Source: Eutrophovita sp913057845 | GTDB taxonomy: Bacteria > Pseudomonadota > Gammaproteobacteria > Burkholderiales > Eutrophovitaceae | Direction of reading: 5' to 3' | DNA: 64,000 bases | Assembly (NCBI GenBank): GCA_963925895.1 | Contig: CAWUVH010000015.1 | Location: 1-64,000 of the forward strand | Part shown: positions 1 to 9,439 of the stretch, one piece after another | How positions within the stretch are numbered: the first letter of the stretch is position 1 | Layout of the letters: each line of letters opens with the position of its first letter | The notes under the pieces: model-generated | Databases searched by the model: none | Told to the model about the DNA's origin: nothing | What the model saw: only the letters and a program-made list of their open reading frames with translations | Made by a program: the position numbers and the translations under genes

Positions 1-871
1 AGGACAGCGCCGCTTCTGACAGTTCAAATAAGGGGGACATACGAGCCACCATGAATATGCCGGCTGTAACCATGGTCGCCGCATGAATGAGCGCGGAAAT
101 TGGTGTCGGACCTTCCATTGAATCTGGCAACCATACGTGAAGAGGAAATTGTGCTGACTTTCCCATCGCACCAATAAACAGGCAAATACAAATTACTGTT
201 ACCAAAGACCAGCCAACGCCACCGAACAACTCAATTTGTTGGGCAGCAAGGTTATCGCTTTGCTCAAATACAGCAGCATAATCTAAGGTTCCAGCGTAAT
301 GTAGGACCAGTGCAATACCTAACAAAAAACCAAAATCACCGACTCGATTAACGAGGAATGCTTTGAGATTCGCATAAATCGCAGAATCTTTTTTGTACCA
401 AAAACCTATCAACAGATAGGAAACTAAGCCAACCGCCTCCCACCCAAAGAACAGTTGAAGAAAATTATTGCTCATGACCAACATGAGCATGGCAAATGTA
501 AACAAAGATATATAACTGAAAAACCTCTGATATCCGGGATCTTCCTTCATATACCCTATCGTATAAATGTGAACCATCAATGACACGCTCGTGACGACAA
601 TCATCATGAGTGAAGACAAACGGTCAATCAAAAACCCAACTTCGAAATGAACGTTCCCAACCACGGCCCAAGTGTAAACAGTCCCATTAAAAACATGACC
701 ATCTAAAACGTCGATAAAAATTATGATCGATGCAATCAACGAAATTGCGACCCCAAAAATCGCAACAAAATGTGCGGCAGACCGACCAATTCGCTTACCA
801 AAAAGACCGGCGATCAACGCACCGAACAATGGGGATAGCGCAGCAAAGAGGTATATGTTCATGTTATTCAT
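1..871 (-). CDS. nuoL: NADH-quinone oxidoreductase subunit L (5' part only)
   Basis: This is the proton-pumping antiporter-like membrane subunit of complex I. About 290 N-terminal codons are present and the rest lies beyond the left edge. Translation from the ATG at 871 begins MNNMNIYLFAALSPL, a hydrophobic start typical of NuoL. It continues through the family signatures LFFGWEAVGLVSYLLIGFW and VWLPDSMEGPTPISALIHAA, the latter forming part of the conserved antiporter core. A second in-frame ATG lies at 862. The gene starts 7 bp after the nuoK stop, so it belongs to the nuo operon. NuoM and NuoN would be expected further left but are not in view. The identification is secure; only the C-terminus is unseen. 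Confidence 0.95.
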   Translation of the reverse strand, partial: MNNMNIYLFAALSPLFGALIAGLFGKRIGRSAAHFVAIFGVAISLIASIIIFIDVLDGHVFNGTVYTWAVVGNVHFEVGFLIDRLSSLMMIVVTSVSLMVHIYTIGYMKEDPGYQRFFSYISLFTFAMLMLVMSNNFLQLFFGWEAVGLVSYLLIGFWYKKDSAIYANLKAFLVNRVGDFGFLLGIALVLHYAGTLDYAAVFEQSDNLAAQQIELFGGVGWSLVTVICICLFIGAMGKSAQFPLHVWLPDSMEGPTPISALIHAATMVTAGIFMVARMSPLFELSEAALS

Positions 872-878
872 AGAATCA

Positions 879-1184
879 TTAACCTTTTAACCCACCGATA
901 TCATCAACATTAATTGTTTTCAGGTTCCTGAATAACACCACCAAAATAGCAAGCCCAATTGCTGATTCGGCAGCTGCTACCGTCAATATAAAAAATACAA
1001 AAATTTGACCTGATAAATCGCCCAAATAATATGAGAACGCCACAAAGTTAATATTAACTGCGAGTAACATCAGTTCAATCGACATCAGAATGATGATGAT
1101 GTTTTTACGATTTAAAAATATCCCCGCGATACTGATTGAAAAAAGAATCGCACCCAACACTAGGTAATGAGATAGCGTAATCAC
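879..1184 (-). CDS. nuoK: NADH-quinone oxidoreductase subunit K
   Basis: Small membrane subunit of complex I in the proton-translocating arm. The 101-residue length is standard for the family. Three transmembrane helices are visible at about residues 3-23, 29-49 and 61-84. Two membrane glutamates, E37 in MSIELMLLAVN and E73 in AAESAIGLAI, match the pair known to be needed for proton transfer in E. coli NuoK. The start codon is GTG and overlaps the nuoJ stop in a GTGA arrangement, which indicates translational coupling. The gene sits between nuoJ and nuoL. Confidence 0.97.
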   Translation of the reverse strand: MITLSHYLVLGAILFSISIAGIFLNRKNIIIILMSIELMLLAVNINFVAFSYYLGDLSGQIFVFFILTVAAAESAIGLAILVVLFRNLKTINVDDIGGLKG

Positions 1185-1798
1185 GAATTGTCCTCGCTAC
1201 GTTTATTCTCAACTGGCATGGATATTATTTTCAGTCGATTAGCCCGGGTCGCTGAGAGCTGTTGGCTTGTATTGACAAGTTTCGTGTCCTTACGACGTCT
1301 GAGGGTTAATGCGATAGCGGCCACAATAGCCACAAGCAAAATCACCGCAGCCAACTCAAATGCATATAAATATTCCGTATATAGCAAACGACCTAACTGA
1401 AGCGTATTGCCCTCGGTGGTAATCGCCGCGGCAACCTCGGCGGGTTTATCAAACACTACTCGCCCACCGACAAGGACAATAATTTCCGCCAAAAAAATTC
1501 CAGATACAACCAAGGCTGGTAACAAATAATTCCAGTACCCCTCTTTCATGCGATTCAAGTTGATATCCAACATCATCACAACGAATAGAAAAAGAACCAT
1601 TACCGCACCGACGTAAACCAATATGAGGGCGATCGCCAAGAACTCAGCCTCAAGAATGAGCCATATAGCCGCAGACGTGAAAAACGCCAACACCAATGAA
1701 AGCGCTGCATGTACTGGATTTCGCGAAAAAATAACACTCAGTCCCGCGCCAACCAGGATGGTTGAAAATAAGTAGAAGGTGAAATTCTCGAAGCTCAT
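1181..1798 (-). CDS. nuoJ: NADH-quinone oxidoreductase subunit J
   Basis: Membrane subunit of complex I next to NuoK. The protein has 205 residues with five hydrophobic segments in the first 170. It carries the conserved stretches NPVHAALSLVLAFF near residue 30 and LVYVGAVMVLFLFVVMMLD near residue 60. The latter corresponds to the pi-bulge helix that links quinone chemistry to proton pumping. The last 40 residues are polar and probably cytoplasmic. The stop overlaps the nuoK start, and a 44-bp gap with no obvious structure separates it from nuoI. Confidence 0.96.
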   Translation of the reverse strand: MSFENFTFYLFSTILVGAGLSVIFSRNPVHAALSLVLAFFTSAAIWLILEAEFLAIALILVYVGAVMVLFLFVVMMLDINLNRMKEGYWNYLLPALVVSGIFLAEIIVLVGGRVVFDKPAEVAAAITTEGNTLQLGRLLYTEYLYAFELAAVILLVAIVAAIALTLRRRKDTKLVNTSQQLSATRANRLKIISMPVENKRSEDNS

Positions 1799-1842
1799 TT
1801 AGTTTGTATTTTCTTTTCTCAATGTTGAAGCGGACTCATACA

Positions 1843-2334
1843 TTATCGATATTTGGCATCAGACTCGCGGTCCTTAGCAATCTGATCTTCGTATCGATCA
1901 CCGATGGCTAACAACATGTCCTTCGTGTACACCAAATCCCCGCGTTGCTCACCGTGATATTCAAAAATTCTTGTTTCGACAATGGAGTCAACCGGGCAAG
2001 ATTCTTCACAAAAACCACAAAAAATACATTTGGTCAGATCAATGTCATAGCGCGTCGTACGCCTACTCCCATCATCTCTTTGCTCGGACTCAATAGTAAT
2101 AGCCAGTGCAGGGCATACCGCCTCACACAATTTGCACCCGATGCAGCGCTCCTCCCCATTCGGATATCGCCTTAACGCATGCAGTCCACGAAATCGGGCG
2201 CTCTGAGGTGTCTTTTCCTCTGGGAACTGCACGGTAATCTTTGGTGCAAAAAAGTATTTTAATGTGAGCATCAAACCCTTACGTAGCTCCGTAAGAAGAA
2301 AAGTCTTTGATGCATCACGAATAAACCCGAACAT
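1843..2334 (-). CDS. nuoI: NADH-quinone oxidoreductase subunit I (2x[4Fe-4S])
   Basis: Ferredoxin-like peripheral-arm subunit that carries clusters N6a and N6b and passes electrons towards NuoB. Two complete 4Fe-4S motifs are visible: C64, C67, C70, C74 in CIGCKLCEAVCP, and C103, C106, C109, C113 in CIFCGFCEESCP. The 163-residue length is normal for the bacterial subunit. The hydrophobic-amphipathic N-terminus (residues 1-35) would dock on NuoH, whose gene lies immediately upstream with a 25-bp gap. All cluster ligands are intact. Confidence 0.98.
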   Translation of the reverse strand: MFGFIRDASKTFLLTELRKGLMLTLKYFFAPKITVQFPEEKTPQSARFRGLHALRRYPNGEERCIGCKLCEAVCPALAITIESEQRDDGSRRTTRYDIDLTKCIFCGFCEESCPVDSIVETRIFEYHGEQRGDLVYTKDMLLAIGDRYEDQIAKDRESDAKYR

Positions 2335-2359
2335 TTTTATTGCTTCCTTTATGTCAAAA

Positions 2360-3385
2360 CTACCAAGGCCACCAATCCATTCTCATGAGAACGCCAATGA
2401 GAACAAGCCACACAATGGTTATGGGAATGAACACCTTCCAACCTAAACGCATAATCTGATCGTATCGGTAGCGCGGGAATGTCGCCCGAAACCATAGAAA
2501 GAAAAAAAGCATGAAGGCGACTTTAGCAGCGAACCAACCGAACCCATCCGGTATGCCGGGTACTGGCGAGAGCCAACCTCCTAAAAACATGATCGACGCT
2601 AATGCTGCTATCAAAATCATGTTGGCATACTCGGCCAAGAAAAATACCGCAAATGTTGTACCCGAATATTCGACGTGGAATCCAGCAACAATCTCTGACT
2701 CACCCTCTGCCACATCAAAAGGCGCTCGGTTCGTTTCAGCCACGCCCGATATAAAATACACGACAAACATCGGAAATAACGGGATTAAATTCCAGCCGAG
2801 AAGCCCCATTCCAGTTCGTTGTGTATCGACTATTGTCGTTAAATTCAAGCTTCCTGACATCATCAAGACACACACTAAGGCAAAACCCATAGCAATTTCA
2901 TACGCCACAATTTGCGCACCGCTTCTCATGGCGCCGATCAACGCGTACTTCGAATTAGACGCCCATCCTGCAACAATGACTCCGTAAACGCCCATGGAAG
3001 TAATAGCCAAGATGTACAACAGTCCAGCGTCAATATTCGACAACACCAAACCGTCAGCAAAAGGCATCACGGCCCAAGCTGCTAACGCTGGCATCAGGGA
3101 CAACATGGGAGCGATTACAAATAAAAATTTGTTGGCTCCATTAGGGATAATGATTTCTTTTGTTAATAGCTTCAAAACATCAGCAAAGGGTTGTAGCAAA
3201 CCCATTGGACCAACCCGATTGGGGCCCAAACGCAGTTGCATATACCCAATCACCTTTCTCTCAGCGAGAGTAAGGTAAGCGACACAGAGAGTCACCGGAA
3301 TCAGAATCGCCAAAACTTTAATCAAAGTCCAACTGAAGTAAGCAAAGTCTTCGCCGATATATGTACTTAAAAAATCAACGATCAT
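2360..3385 (-). CDS. nuoH: NADH-quinone oxidoreductase subunit H
   Basis: Membrane subunit of complex I that forms much of the ubiquinone-binding chamber. The 341-residue protein has about eight transmembrane helices. It contains the family signatures LAERKVIGYMQLRLGPNRVG (about residues 41-60), ETNRAPFDVAEGESEIVAGF (about 220) and FLWFRATFPRYRYDQIMRLGW (about 300). The charged loop residues expected near the quinone site are present. The start overlaps the nuoG stop by 4 bp, indicating tight coupling. Confidence 0.98.
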   Translation of the reverse strand: MIVDFLSTYIGEDFAYFSWTLIKVLAILIPVTLCVAYLTLAERKVIGYMQLRLGPNRVGPMGLLQPFADVLKLLTKEIIIPNGANKFLFVIAPMLSLMPALAAWAVMPFADGLVLSNIDAGLLYILAITSMGVYGVIVAGWASNSKYALIGAMRSGAQIVAYEIAMGFALVCVLMMSGSLNLTTIVDTQRTGMGLLGWNLIPLFPMFVVYFISGVAETNRAPFDVAEGESEIVAGFHVEYSGTTFAVFFLAEYANMILIAALASIMFLGGWLSPVPGIPDGFGWFAAKVAFMLFFFLWFRATFPRYRYDQIMRLGWKVFIPITIVWLVLIGVLMRMDWWPW

Positions 3386-5730
3386 GCAACCGCTCCCACA
3401 GATTGGAGCTTAGAGACTTGAACAGAACCACCAATACCACCAAGCACCTTTGAGGCATCACTGGTCATGGGTATTCGAATGACGGCGCGCGCGAGGTGTG
3501 GATCAATTCGAGCAGGCAAATCAAAAATTTGACCTCCTTGCTCAACCCTAACCATGTCTTCATTCACAACATCAAGCTCTTGTGCAAGCTCTGAGTCCAG
3601 CCACGCGTAGTTGGTCAACGCGTCCTTTGTTAACTGTAATGCCTGCGCGCGACGAACAATCGAGTCGACGCTATACATTGGCACATCCGACACTCTTTCA
3701 ATCAACAGCAGCTCTGCAGATACCGTAGGCAGTTCATTTGACATATTCGACTGTGATTGCAGTCGGCGGGGCAAACCATCAAAGCTGTCTTTCAATACGC
3801 TGCGAACGGCCTCTATGGATTCATACTCAAAATTAGAAAATTCAAATAACTTACCTAGCGCGGCGAGCAACCTCCACCCGGGACGACTAAGGCCCTTTGC
3901 AGGGGCAACCGGGCCAAATGATTGCGCCACACCCTCCATGTTGATAAATGTGCCCGCGGTTTCAGAAAATGGACTAATCGGCAACAACACCGTCGCATAC
4001 TCAGCGACCTCATCTTTGAATACACTCATGGCCACGACCAGCTGAGCAGACTTCATAGCCTCAATAGCCGCACCCGGCATACATGAATCGTCCCCCATCT
4101 CAGCATGCAATAAAAAGTAAGCATCCAATGGTGTATCAACCATTTGAATCGCATTAAGTCCGCTCGGGCCGGGCAGCACATTCGTAGATTCCGCACCCAA
4201 TGAATTAGGTCCATCCGAGAGCAAACCTACTTTCGCACCCACTAACTCTCCCAGCAGATGACTGATTTGCTCTATTTTTGATCTATCTGGATGATGTCGC
4301 GCAACAGATCCCACCAAGATCAGCTTCTGTTGTCCAGAAACCAGCATCTGCGCGATTTCTTTAGCATCGGCTTCAACCGAAATAGCATCTAACGCATCTG
4401 CAACAGGTCGGCCAAGCGCAAGACACACAGCCTTAACGACTTGAAGCAACAATCCCGTCACACAGCTAGGCGCGACAAGGTAATCCTTAGCCGTGGGAAC
4501 CAAGGAATCACTATTTACCGGATTGATAAATGCGAGTAGCGCCTGATTTATTTTTGTAGCCTGTCGAATTCTGTGCGCCAGAAGTGGTTGTTCTTTACGT
4601 ATGTTCGAACCAATCACTAGAATACGGTCCAAATTCTCAACATCGGCAATACTCATGCCCAACCACGGCGCCTTAGCGGATAATTCGCAGTCTGCTTGTC
4701 TCAATCGATAATCGATGTTTTCTGAGCCTAGAGCCCGGATCAATTTTTGAAACAAATAGAATTCTTCAGTCGTCGCCTGAGGGGTGGCTAGCGCGCCAAT
4801 ACGTTCTGGTTTAATAGTCGGAGACGCTAATTTGGTTTTAATGTAATCTAGTGCTGTAGCCCAATCAACTTCCTCCCAACGACTATCAACTTTTATCATC
4901 GGAGAAAGTAAACGATCCGTCGCATTCAATCCTTCGTAGGCGAATCGATCACGATCCGAAAGCCAGCACTCATTGATCTCTGTGTTTTCATGAGGGACCA
5001 CACGAATAACCGTATCCCCTTTAATTTGGGCGGTTAAATTAGATCCAAGTGCATCATGCGGGCTAATCGTTTTTCGACGAGCCAGCTCCCATGTTCGCGC
5101 AGCATACCTAAACGGCTTGGATGTCAACGCCCCAACCGGACAAACATCAATCATATTTCCAGACAATTCAGAATCTACTGTCGAGCCAACAAAGGCCATA
5201 ATTTCTGAATGCTCGCCTCGACCCACCATTCCCAATTCCATAACCCCAGCAATTTCCTGGCCAAACCTGACACAGCGTGTGCAGTGAATGCACCGAGACA
5301 TCTCCGCGGCTGAAACTAACGGACCAAGTTCTTTCGTGCTTACGATGCGCTTCGATTCTTTAAAACGCGACCCTGATCCTCCGTAACCGACTGCCAAATC
5401 TTGTAATTGACACTCGCCACCTTGATCACATATTGGACAATCAAGTGGATGATTGATAAGTAGAAACTCCATGACCCCTTTTTGAGCAGTTTTTGCTTGC
5501 TCAGATGAGGTATGAACTTTCATATCTTGTGCCGCTGGCGTCGCACAGGCAGGTAGAGGCTTTGGGGCTTTTTCAACCTCAACTAAACACATACGACAGT
5601 TCGCCGCAATAGATAATTTCTTGTGGTAACAAAAATGTGGGACGTGAATGCCAAGCTTATTCGCAGCATCCATAACCGTGCTACCGTTATCCACTTCTAC
5701 GGTTTTGCCATTTATCTCAAGGGTGATCAT
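3382..5730 (-). CDS. nuoG: NADH-quinone oxidoreductase subunit G
   Basis: Large iron-sulfur subunit of the NADH-dehydrogenase module, 782 residues. The N-terminal 2Fe-2S ferredoxin domain has C34, C45, C48 and C62. The next cluster has the unusual H94, C98, C101, C107 ligand set, followed by a 4Fe-4S site with C147, C150, C153 and C197. The rest is a molybdopterin-oxidoreductase-like domain that in complex I lacks cofactor. The weakly conserved C-terminal third (GGIGGSVQVSKLQ near the end) resembles betaproteobacterial forms. The gene overlaps nuoF and nuoH by 4 bp each. Confidence 0.97.
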   Translation of the reverse strand: MITLEINGKTVEVDNGSTVMDAANKLGIHVPHFCYHKKLSIAANCRMCLVEVEKAPKPLPACATPAAQDMKVHTSSEQAKTAQKGVMEFLLINHPLDCPICDQGGECQLQDLAVGYGGSGSRFKESKRIVSTKELGPLVSAAEMSRCIHCTRCVRFGQEIAGVMELGMVGRGEHSEIMAFVGSTVDSELSGNMIDVCPVGALTSKPFRYAARTWELARRKTISPHDALGSNLTAQIKGDTVIRVVPHENTEINECWLSDRDRFAYEGLNATDRLLSPMIKVDSRWEEVDWATALDYIKTKLASPTIKPERIGALATPQATTEEFYLFQKLIRALGSENIDYRLRQADCELSAKAPWLGMSIADVENLDRILVIGSNIRKEQPLLAHRIRQATKINQALLAFINPVNSDSLVPTAKDYLVAPSCVTGLLLQVVKAVCLALGRPVADALDAISVEADAKEIAQMLVSGQQKLILVGSVARHHPDRSKIEQISHLLGELVGAKVGLLSDGPNSLGAESTNVLPGPSGLNAIQMVDTPLDAYFLLHAEMGDDSCMPGAAIEAMKSAQLVVAMSVFKDEVAEYATVLLPISPFSETAGTFINMEGVAQSFGPVAPAKGLSRPGWRLLAALGKLFEFSNFEYESIEAVRSVLKDSFDGLPRRLQSQSNMSNELPTVSAELLLIERVSDVPMYSVDSIVRRAQALQLTKDALTNYAWLDSELAQELDVVNEDMVRVEQGGQIFDLPARIDPHLARAVIRIPMTSDASKVLGGIGGSVQVSKLQSVGAVA

Positions 5731-7034
5731 ATTGATTCAACCTGACTTTTTTTGTGTTTGATCAGGTACTCAAACTCAGGGCGAAAATGCTGTATGAAGC
5801 TCTTAACTGGAAGAGCAGCCGCATCGCCAAGCGCACAAATTGTTCTACCTCCAATATTATCCGATAGTGACAGCAGCTGTTCGATATCGCCCTCTTCCCC
5901 TAATCCCTTTTGAATACGCTTTACCAATCGGTACAACCATCCTGTACCCTCCCGGCATGGCGTACACTGACCGCAGGATTCCTCATGATAAAAATACGAG
6001 AGCCGCAACAAACACCTCACCATGCATCGTGTCTCATCCATAACAATGACCGCCCCAGAGCCGAGCATAGAACCAACTTTAGCGATCGAGTCATAATCCA
6101 TATCAGTCACCATCATGACGTCAGCAGGCAAGACAGGCATTGACGACCCACCAGGAATAACTGCTTTTAGGCGATTACCATCACGCACTCCGCCCGCCAT
6201 CCGCAACAACTCAGCAAATGGAGTGCCGAGACGAACCTCATAGTTACCTGGCTTTCCAACATCTCCAGAAACAGAAAATATTTTCGTACCACCGTTGTTG
6301 GGTTTTCCCAACGCCAAAAATGCATCGGCCCCATCTAAAATTAACGATGGTATTGCAGCAAAAGTTTCCGTGTTGTTGATGGTGGTAGGGCAGCCATACA
6401 GCCCGTAGGACGCAGGAAATGGTGGCTTAAATCTTGGCTGACCTTTCTTTCCTTCTATAGACTCGAGTAATGCGGTCTCCTCGCCACATATATAAGCACC
6501 GAACCCATGATGCGCATGCAGATCAAACGCGAACTGTGACCCCAAAATCTCTTTACCCAAATATCCTGCCGCCCTTGCCTCGTCTAGCGCTTTCTCAAAC
6601 CGCTCATAAACTTCCCAAATTTCCCCGTGGATGTAGTTGTATCCCACAGTAGCCCCTATGGCATAAGCAGCAATGGCCATACCCTCAATCACGACATGTG
6701 GGTTATATCTGAGGAGATCACGATCTTTAAATGTGCCAGGCTCTCCCTCATCAGAATTGCAAATCACATACTTTTGCCCCTCTCCTTTGGGCATAAAACT
6801 CCACTTAAGCCCCGTGGGGAATCCAGCTCCGCCTCTACCTCTGAGCGCCGAATTCTTTACTTCCGCGATCACATCCGAGGGTGAGACCCCTTCCTTAAGA
6901 ATTTTTCGAAGCGCTTGATACCCACCCCTCTTAACATAATCCGCAAGGTTCCAGTTCAGACCGTCAATACCCTTCATAATCGAGGCATCCGGGCCATAAC
7001 TAGTGGTTGGGAATGGAGGATTTGATGTAATCAT
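5727..7034 (-). CDS. nuoF: NADH-quinone oxidoreductase subunit F (NADH-binding)
   Basis: Entry point of complex I: it binds NADH and FMN and carries cluster N3. In the 435-residue protein the glycine-rich GRGGAGFPTG at residues 66-75 contacts the nucleotide and flavin. ICGEETALLESIEG follows near residue 182. The 4Fe-4S ligands C354, C357, C360 and C400 lie in ESCGQCTPCREG and TICALGDAAALP. It works with NuoE (immediately upstream) and NuoG (immediately downstream), and both junctions are 4-bp stop/start overlaps. No departure from the family was seen. Confidence 0.98.
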   Translation of the reverse strand: MITSNPPFPTTSYGPDASIMKGIDGLNWNLADYVKRGGYQALRKILKEGVSPSDVIAEVKNSALRGRGGAGFPTGLKWSFMPKGEGQKYVICNSDEGEPGTFKDRDLLRYNPHVVIEGMAIAAYAIGATVGYNYIHGEIWEVYERFEKALDEARAAGYLGKEILGSQFAFDLHAHHGFGAYICGEETALLESIEGKKGQPRFKPPFPASYGLYGCPTTINNTETFAAIPSLILDGADAFLALGKPNNGGTKIFSVSGDVGKPGNYEVRLGTPFAELLRMAGGVRDGNRLKAVIPGGSSMPVLPADVMMVTDMDYDSIAKVGSMLGSGAVIVMDETRCMVRCLLRLSYFYHEESCGQCTPCREGTGWLYRLVKRIQKGLGEEGDIEQLLSLSDNIGGRTICALGDAAALPVKSFIQHFRPEFEYLIKHKKSQVESI

Positions 7035-7525
7035 CGCGCTTTTAACTCCTCTACTAATCCATCAACGTCTCCAACGCTTACTTTACCGCGCATCTCGCGA
7101 TCATTAATAATGACTACCGGCGCATCTCCACAGGCTCCCATGCATTCCGCCTCTTTTAAGGTTACGGAGCCATCCGAGGTTGTCTCATTGAAGTTAATAC
7201 CAAGGGCTGCTTTCAATTGATCCACCGTTTGATTGGCACCCTGCAACGCACAAGGTAAGTTGGTGCAAATCGCTAATTTAAAACGCCCAGGTTTATTCAA
7301 GTTGTACATGCCATAAAACGTTGCCACTTCCCATACCGCTATAGCACGCATCTCTAGGTACTCCGCGACATCTGCCACAACGGATTCGGAAACCCAACCT
7401 AATTCATTTTGCGCTATCGCTAAAGCCGCCATAACTGCGGAGGACTTTCGATCCACAGGATACTTCGCGATCTCTTTATCAATTGCCCCATAAGCCTCTA
7501 CACTCAATAGTCTGACTCCACTCAT
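7031..7525 (-). CDS. nuoE: NADH-quinone oxidoreductase subunit E
   Basis: Thioredoxin-like 2Fe-2S subunit (cluster N1a) of the NADH-dehydrogenase module. Its 164 residues include the four expected ligands: C87 and C92 in CTNLPC, and C128 and C132 in CMGACG. The N-terminal helical region (residues 15-60) contains the conserved YPVDRKSSAVMAAL and QNELGWVS stretches. Stop/start overlaps of 4 bp join it to nuoD upstream and nuoF downstream, so expression is presumably coupled. Confidence 0.98.
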   Translation of the reverse strand: MSGVRLLSVEAYGAIDKEIAKYPVDRKSSAVMAALAIAQNELGWVSESVVADVAEYLEMRAIAVWEVATFYGMYNLNKPGRFKLAICTNLPCALQGANQTVDQLKAALGINFNETTSDGSVTLKEAECMGACGDAPVVIINDREMRGKVSVGDVDGLVEELKAR

Positions 7526-8775
7526 CGATCAATCTCTCCAAACACAACATCCTGAGTACCAATTATGGCTACAAGATCAGCGATCATATGCCCCCTGGTC
7601 ATTTCATCTATTGCCGATAAATGCGCGAATCCTGGCGCTCTTATCTTTAACCGGTAGGGCTTATTGGCCCCATCCGAGACTAAATAAATTCCAAACTCCC
7701 CCTTTGGCGCTTCGACGGCACAGTAAGCCTCACCAGCCGGGACATGCATCCCTTCTGTGAACAACTTGAAGTGATGGATAAGATCTTCCATATTCACCTT
7801 CATATCTTCACGTGAAGGTGGGGCAACTTTAGTATTTTTCGTAATAATTGGCCCTGGGTTTTTTCTCAGCCAGCCAATACATTGTTTGATGATGTGGTTC
7901 GACTGACGCATCTCTTCAACACGCACTAAATATCGGTCGTAACAGTCCCCGTTAGTGCCCACAGGAACATCAAAATCAACCAAATCATAAGCATCGTAAG
8001 GTTGTTTTTTTCGCAAGTCCCAAGCAATGCCCGAACCCCGAAGCATAGGCCCAGTAAACCCTAATGCGGCAGCCCTTTCCGGCGTCACCACACCAATGTC
8101 CACGGTCCGCTGCTTCCAGATACGGTTATCAGTTAACAAGGTTTCATATTCATCCACCTTGCTAGGGAAATGGCTCGTAAAGTACTCAATAAAATCAAGT
8201 AACGATCCTTGTCGATTTTCGTTCAGTTTATTGATTTCCTTTTGATTACGAAACTTAGACGCTTCGTATTGAGGCATAACATCTGGCAAATCTCGATAAA
8301 CACCGCCGGGTCGGTAATAGGCCGAATGCAGACGCGCGCCCGATACCGCTTCGTAACAATCCATTAAGTCCTCACGCTCGCGAAAACAATAGAGGAACAC
8401 TGTCATGGCCCCGACATCCAACGCATGCGCACCTAGCCATAATAAGTGATTTAATATCCGAGTAATTTCATCAAACATGACACGAATATATTGCGCTCGG
8501 ATAGGCACATCCACGCCGAGCAATTTTTCGATTGCCATGACGTAAGCATGCTCATTACACATCATTGACACGTAATCCAATCGATCCATATATGGGACCG
8601 ACTGCAAGAACGTTTTATGTTCTGCTAACTTTTCGGTTCCACGGTGAAGTAACCCAATATGGGGATCAATGCGTTCAATCACCTCCCCGTCAAGCTCGAG
8701 CACCAGACGTAACACTCCGTGCGCGGCTGGGTGCTGCGGACCAAAATTCATTGTGTAATTTTTAATTTCAGCCAT
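7522..8775 (-). CDS. nuoD: NADH-quinone oxidoreductase subunit D
   Basis: 49-kDa-type subunit that with NuoB lines the quinone-reduction site. I place the start at the ATG at 8775, giving 417 residues beginning MAEIKNYTMNFGPQHPAAHG, because this matches the family N-terminus and a purine-rich AAGAGA lies about 8 bases upstream. An in-frame GTG at 8814 would add 13 residues that do not look like the family. Signatures include NFGPQHPAAHGVLRLVLELD near the start, HIGLLHRGTEKL and a C-terminal VFGEIDR ending. NuoC and NuoD are separate genes here, unlike the E. coli fusion. Confidence 0.96.
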   Translation of the reverse strand: MAEIKNYTMNFGPQHPAAHGVLRLVLELDGEVIERIDPHIGLLHRGTEKLAEHKTFLQSVPYMDRLDYVSMMCNEHAYVMAIEKLLGVDVPIRAQYIRVMFDEITRILNHLLWLGAHALDVGAMTVFLYCFREREDLMDCYEAVSGARLHSAYYRPGGVYRDLPDVMPQYEASKFRNQKEINKLNENRQGSLLDFIEYFTSHFPSKVDEYETLLTDNRIWKQRTVDIGVVTPERAAALGFTGPMLRGSGIAWDLRKKQPYDAYDLVDFDVPVGTNGDCYDRYLVRVEEMRQSNHIIKQCIGWLRKNPGPIITKNTKVAPPSREDMKVNMEDLIHHFKLFTEGMHVPAGEAYCAVEAPKGEFGIYLVSDGANKPYRLKIRAPGFAHLSAIDEMTRGHMIADLVAIIGTQDVVFGEIDR

Positions 8776-8813
8776 GTAGCAATCTCTTTTCACATCGACG
8801 CCACACCATCCCA

Positions 8814-9410
8814 CTAAACATCGCCATAAGAGTCCTCTCGTATAACTCGCGGGACAATCTCCCGAGGCTCAATCGTCACAGGCTGGTAAACCACTCGTTT
8901 TTCTATCGGATCATAACGCACCTCAACATGACCTGATAAAGGGAAATCTTTCCTAAGTGGATGCCCTACAAAACCGTAATCAGTTAAGAGTCTCCTCAGG
9001 TCGGGATGGCCATCAAAAACGATACCAAAAAGATCAAATGCCTCACGCTCAAACCAATTAGCGCCAGGCCAAATGTCGACTACTGAAGAAACTGCAGGCT
9101 GCTCATCGTCATCGCAAAAAACCCGCACCCGCACACGATGATTCAAATCAATGGATAACAAATGATAAACAACTGCGAACCTGCTAGAACATCGATCTTT
9201 CGATGGGTAATCTCTGTAGTCCACACCACAGACATCCACAAGTTGATTGAATTTCAAATCTGGAGTATCCCTCAATAAGATCATGCTCGCAGGCAGGTCC
9301 AATGCCGCCAACGTAAGCGTCACTTCGCCAAGCTCATAACGAACAGCGTCCCCTGTTAGCTCCAGATTAGACTTTAACCTCTCTACCAAAATTTGATGCA
9401 CTTGATTCAC
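8814..9410 (-). CDS. nuoC: NADH-quinone oxidoreductase subunit C
   Basis: 30-kDa-type peripheral subunit of complex I that stabilises NuoD in the connecting arm. The 198 residues include WFEREAFDLFGIVFDGHPDLRR (about residues 120-141) followed by LRKDFPLSGH, the family signature. The predicted start is GTG at 9410, with GGGG only four bases upstream. The exact start is therefore slightly uncertain, although no better codon is available nearby. It is separate from nuoD, as in most non-enteric proteobacteria. Confidence 0.95.
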   Translation of the reverse strand: MNQVHQILVERLKSNLELTGDAVRYELGEVTLTLAALDLPASMILLRDTPDLKFNQLVDVCGVDYRDYPSKDRCSSRFAVVYHLLSIDLNHRVRVRVFCDDDEQPAVSSVVDIWPGANWFEREAFDLFGIVFDGHPDLRRLLTDYGFVGHPLRKDFPLSGHVEVRYDPIEKRVVYQPVTIEPREIVPRVIREDSYGDV

Positions 9411-9439
9411 TTAACCCCTAAGCCAGTCTACCGCGCTAT

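Noticed and set aside
2511..2987. 158-codon plus-strand open frame opposite nuoH
   Set aside because: It is antisense to a conserved membrane-protein gene, has biased composition from the complementary strand and no ribosome-binding site was evident.
3611..4045. 144-codon plus-strand open frame opposite nuoG
   Set aside because: It lies wholly antisense to a certain gene, has no recognisable protein features and fits the mirror-frame pattern seen opposite many genes here.
8776..8814. Upstream GTG start for nuoD adding 13 residues
   Set aside because: The added residues do not resemble NuoD N-termini, and the ATG at 8775 has a better-placed purine-rich site.
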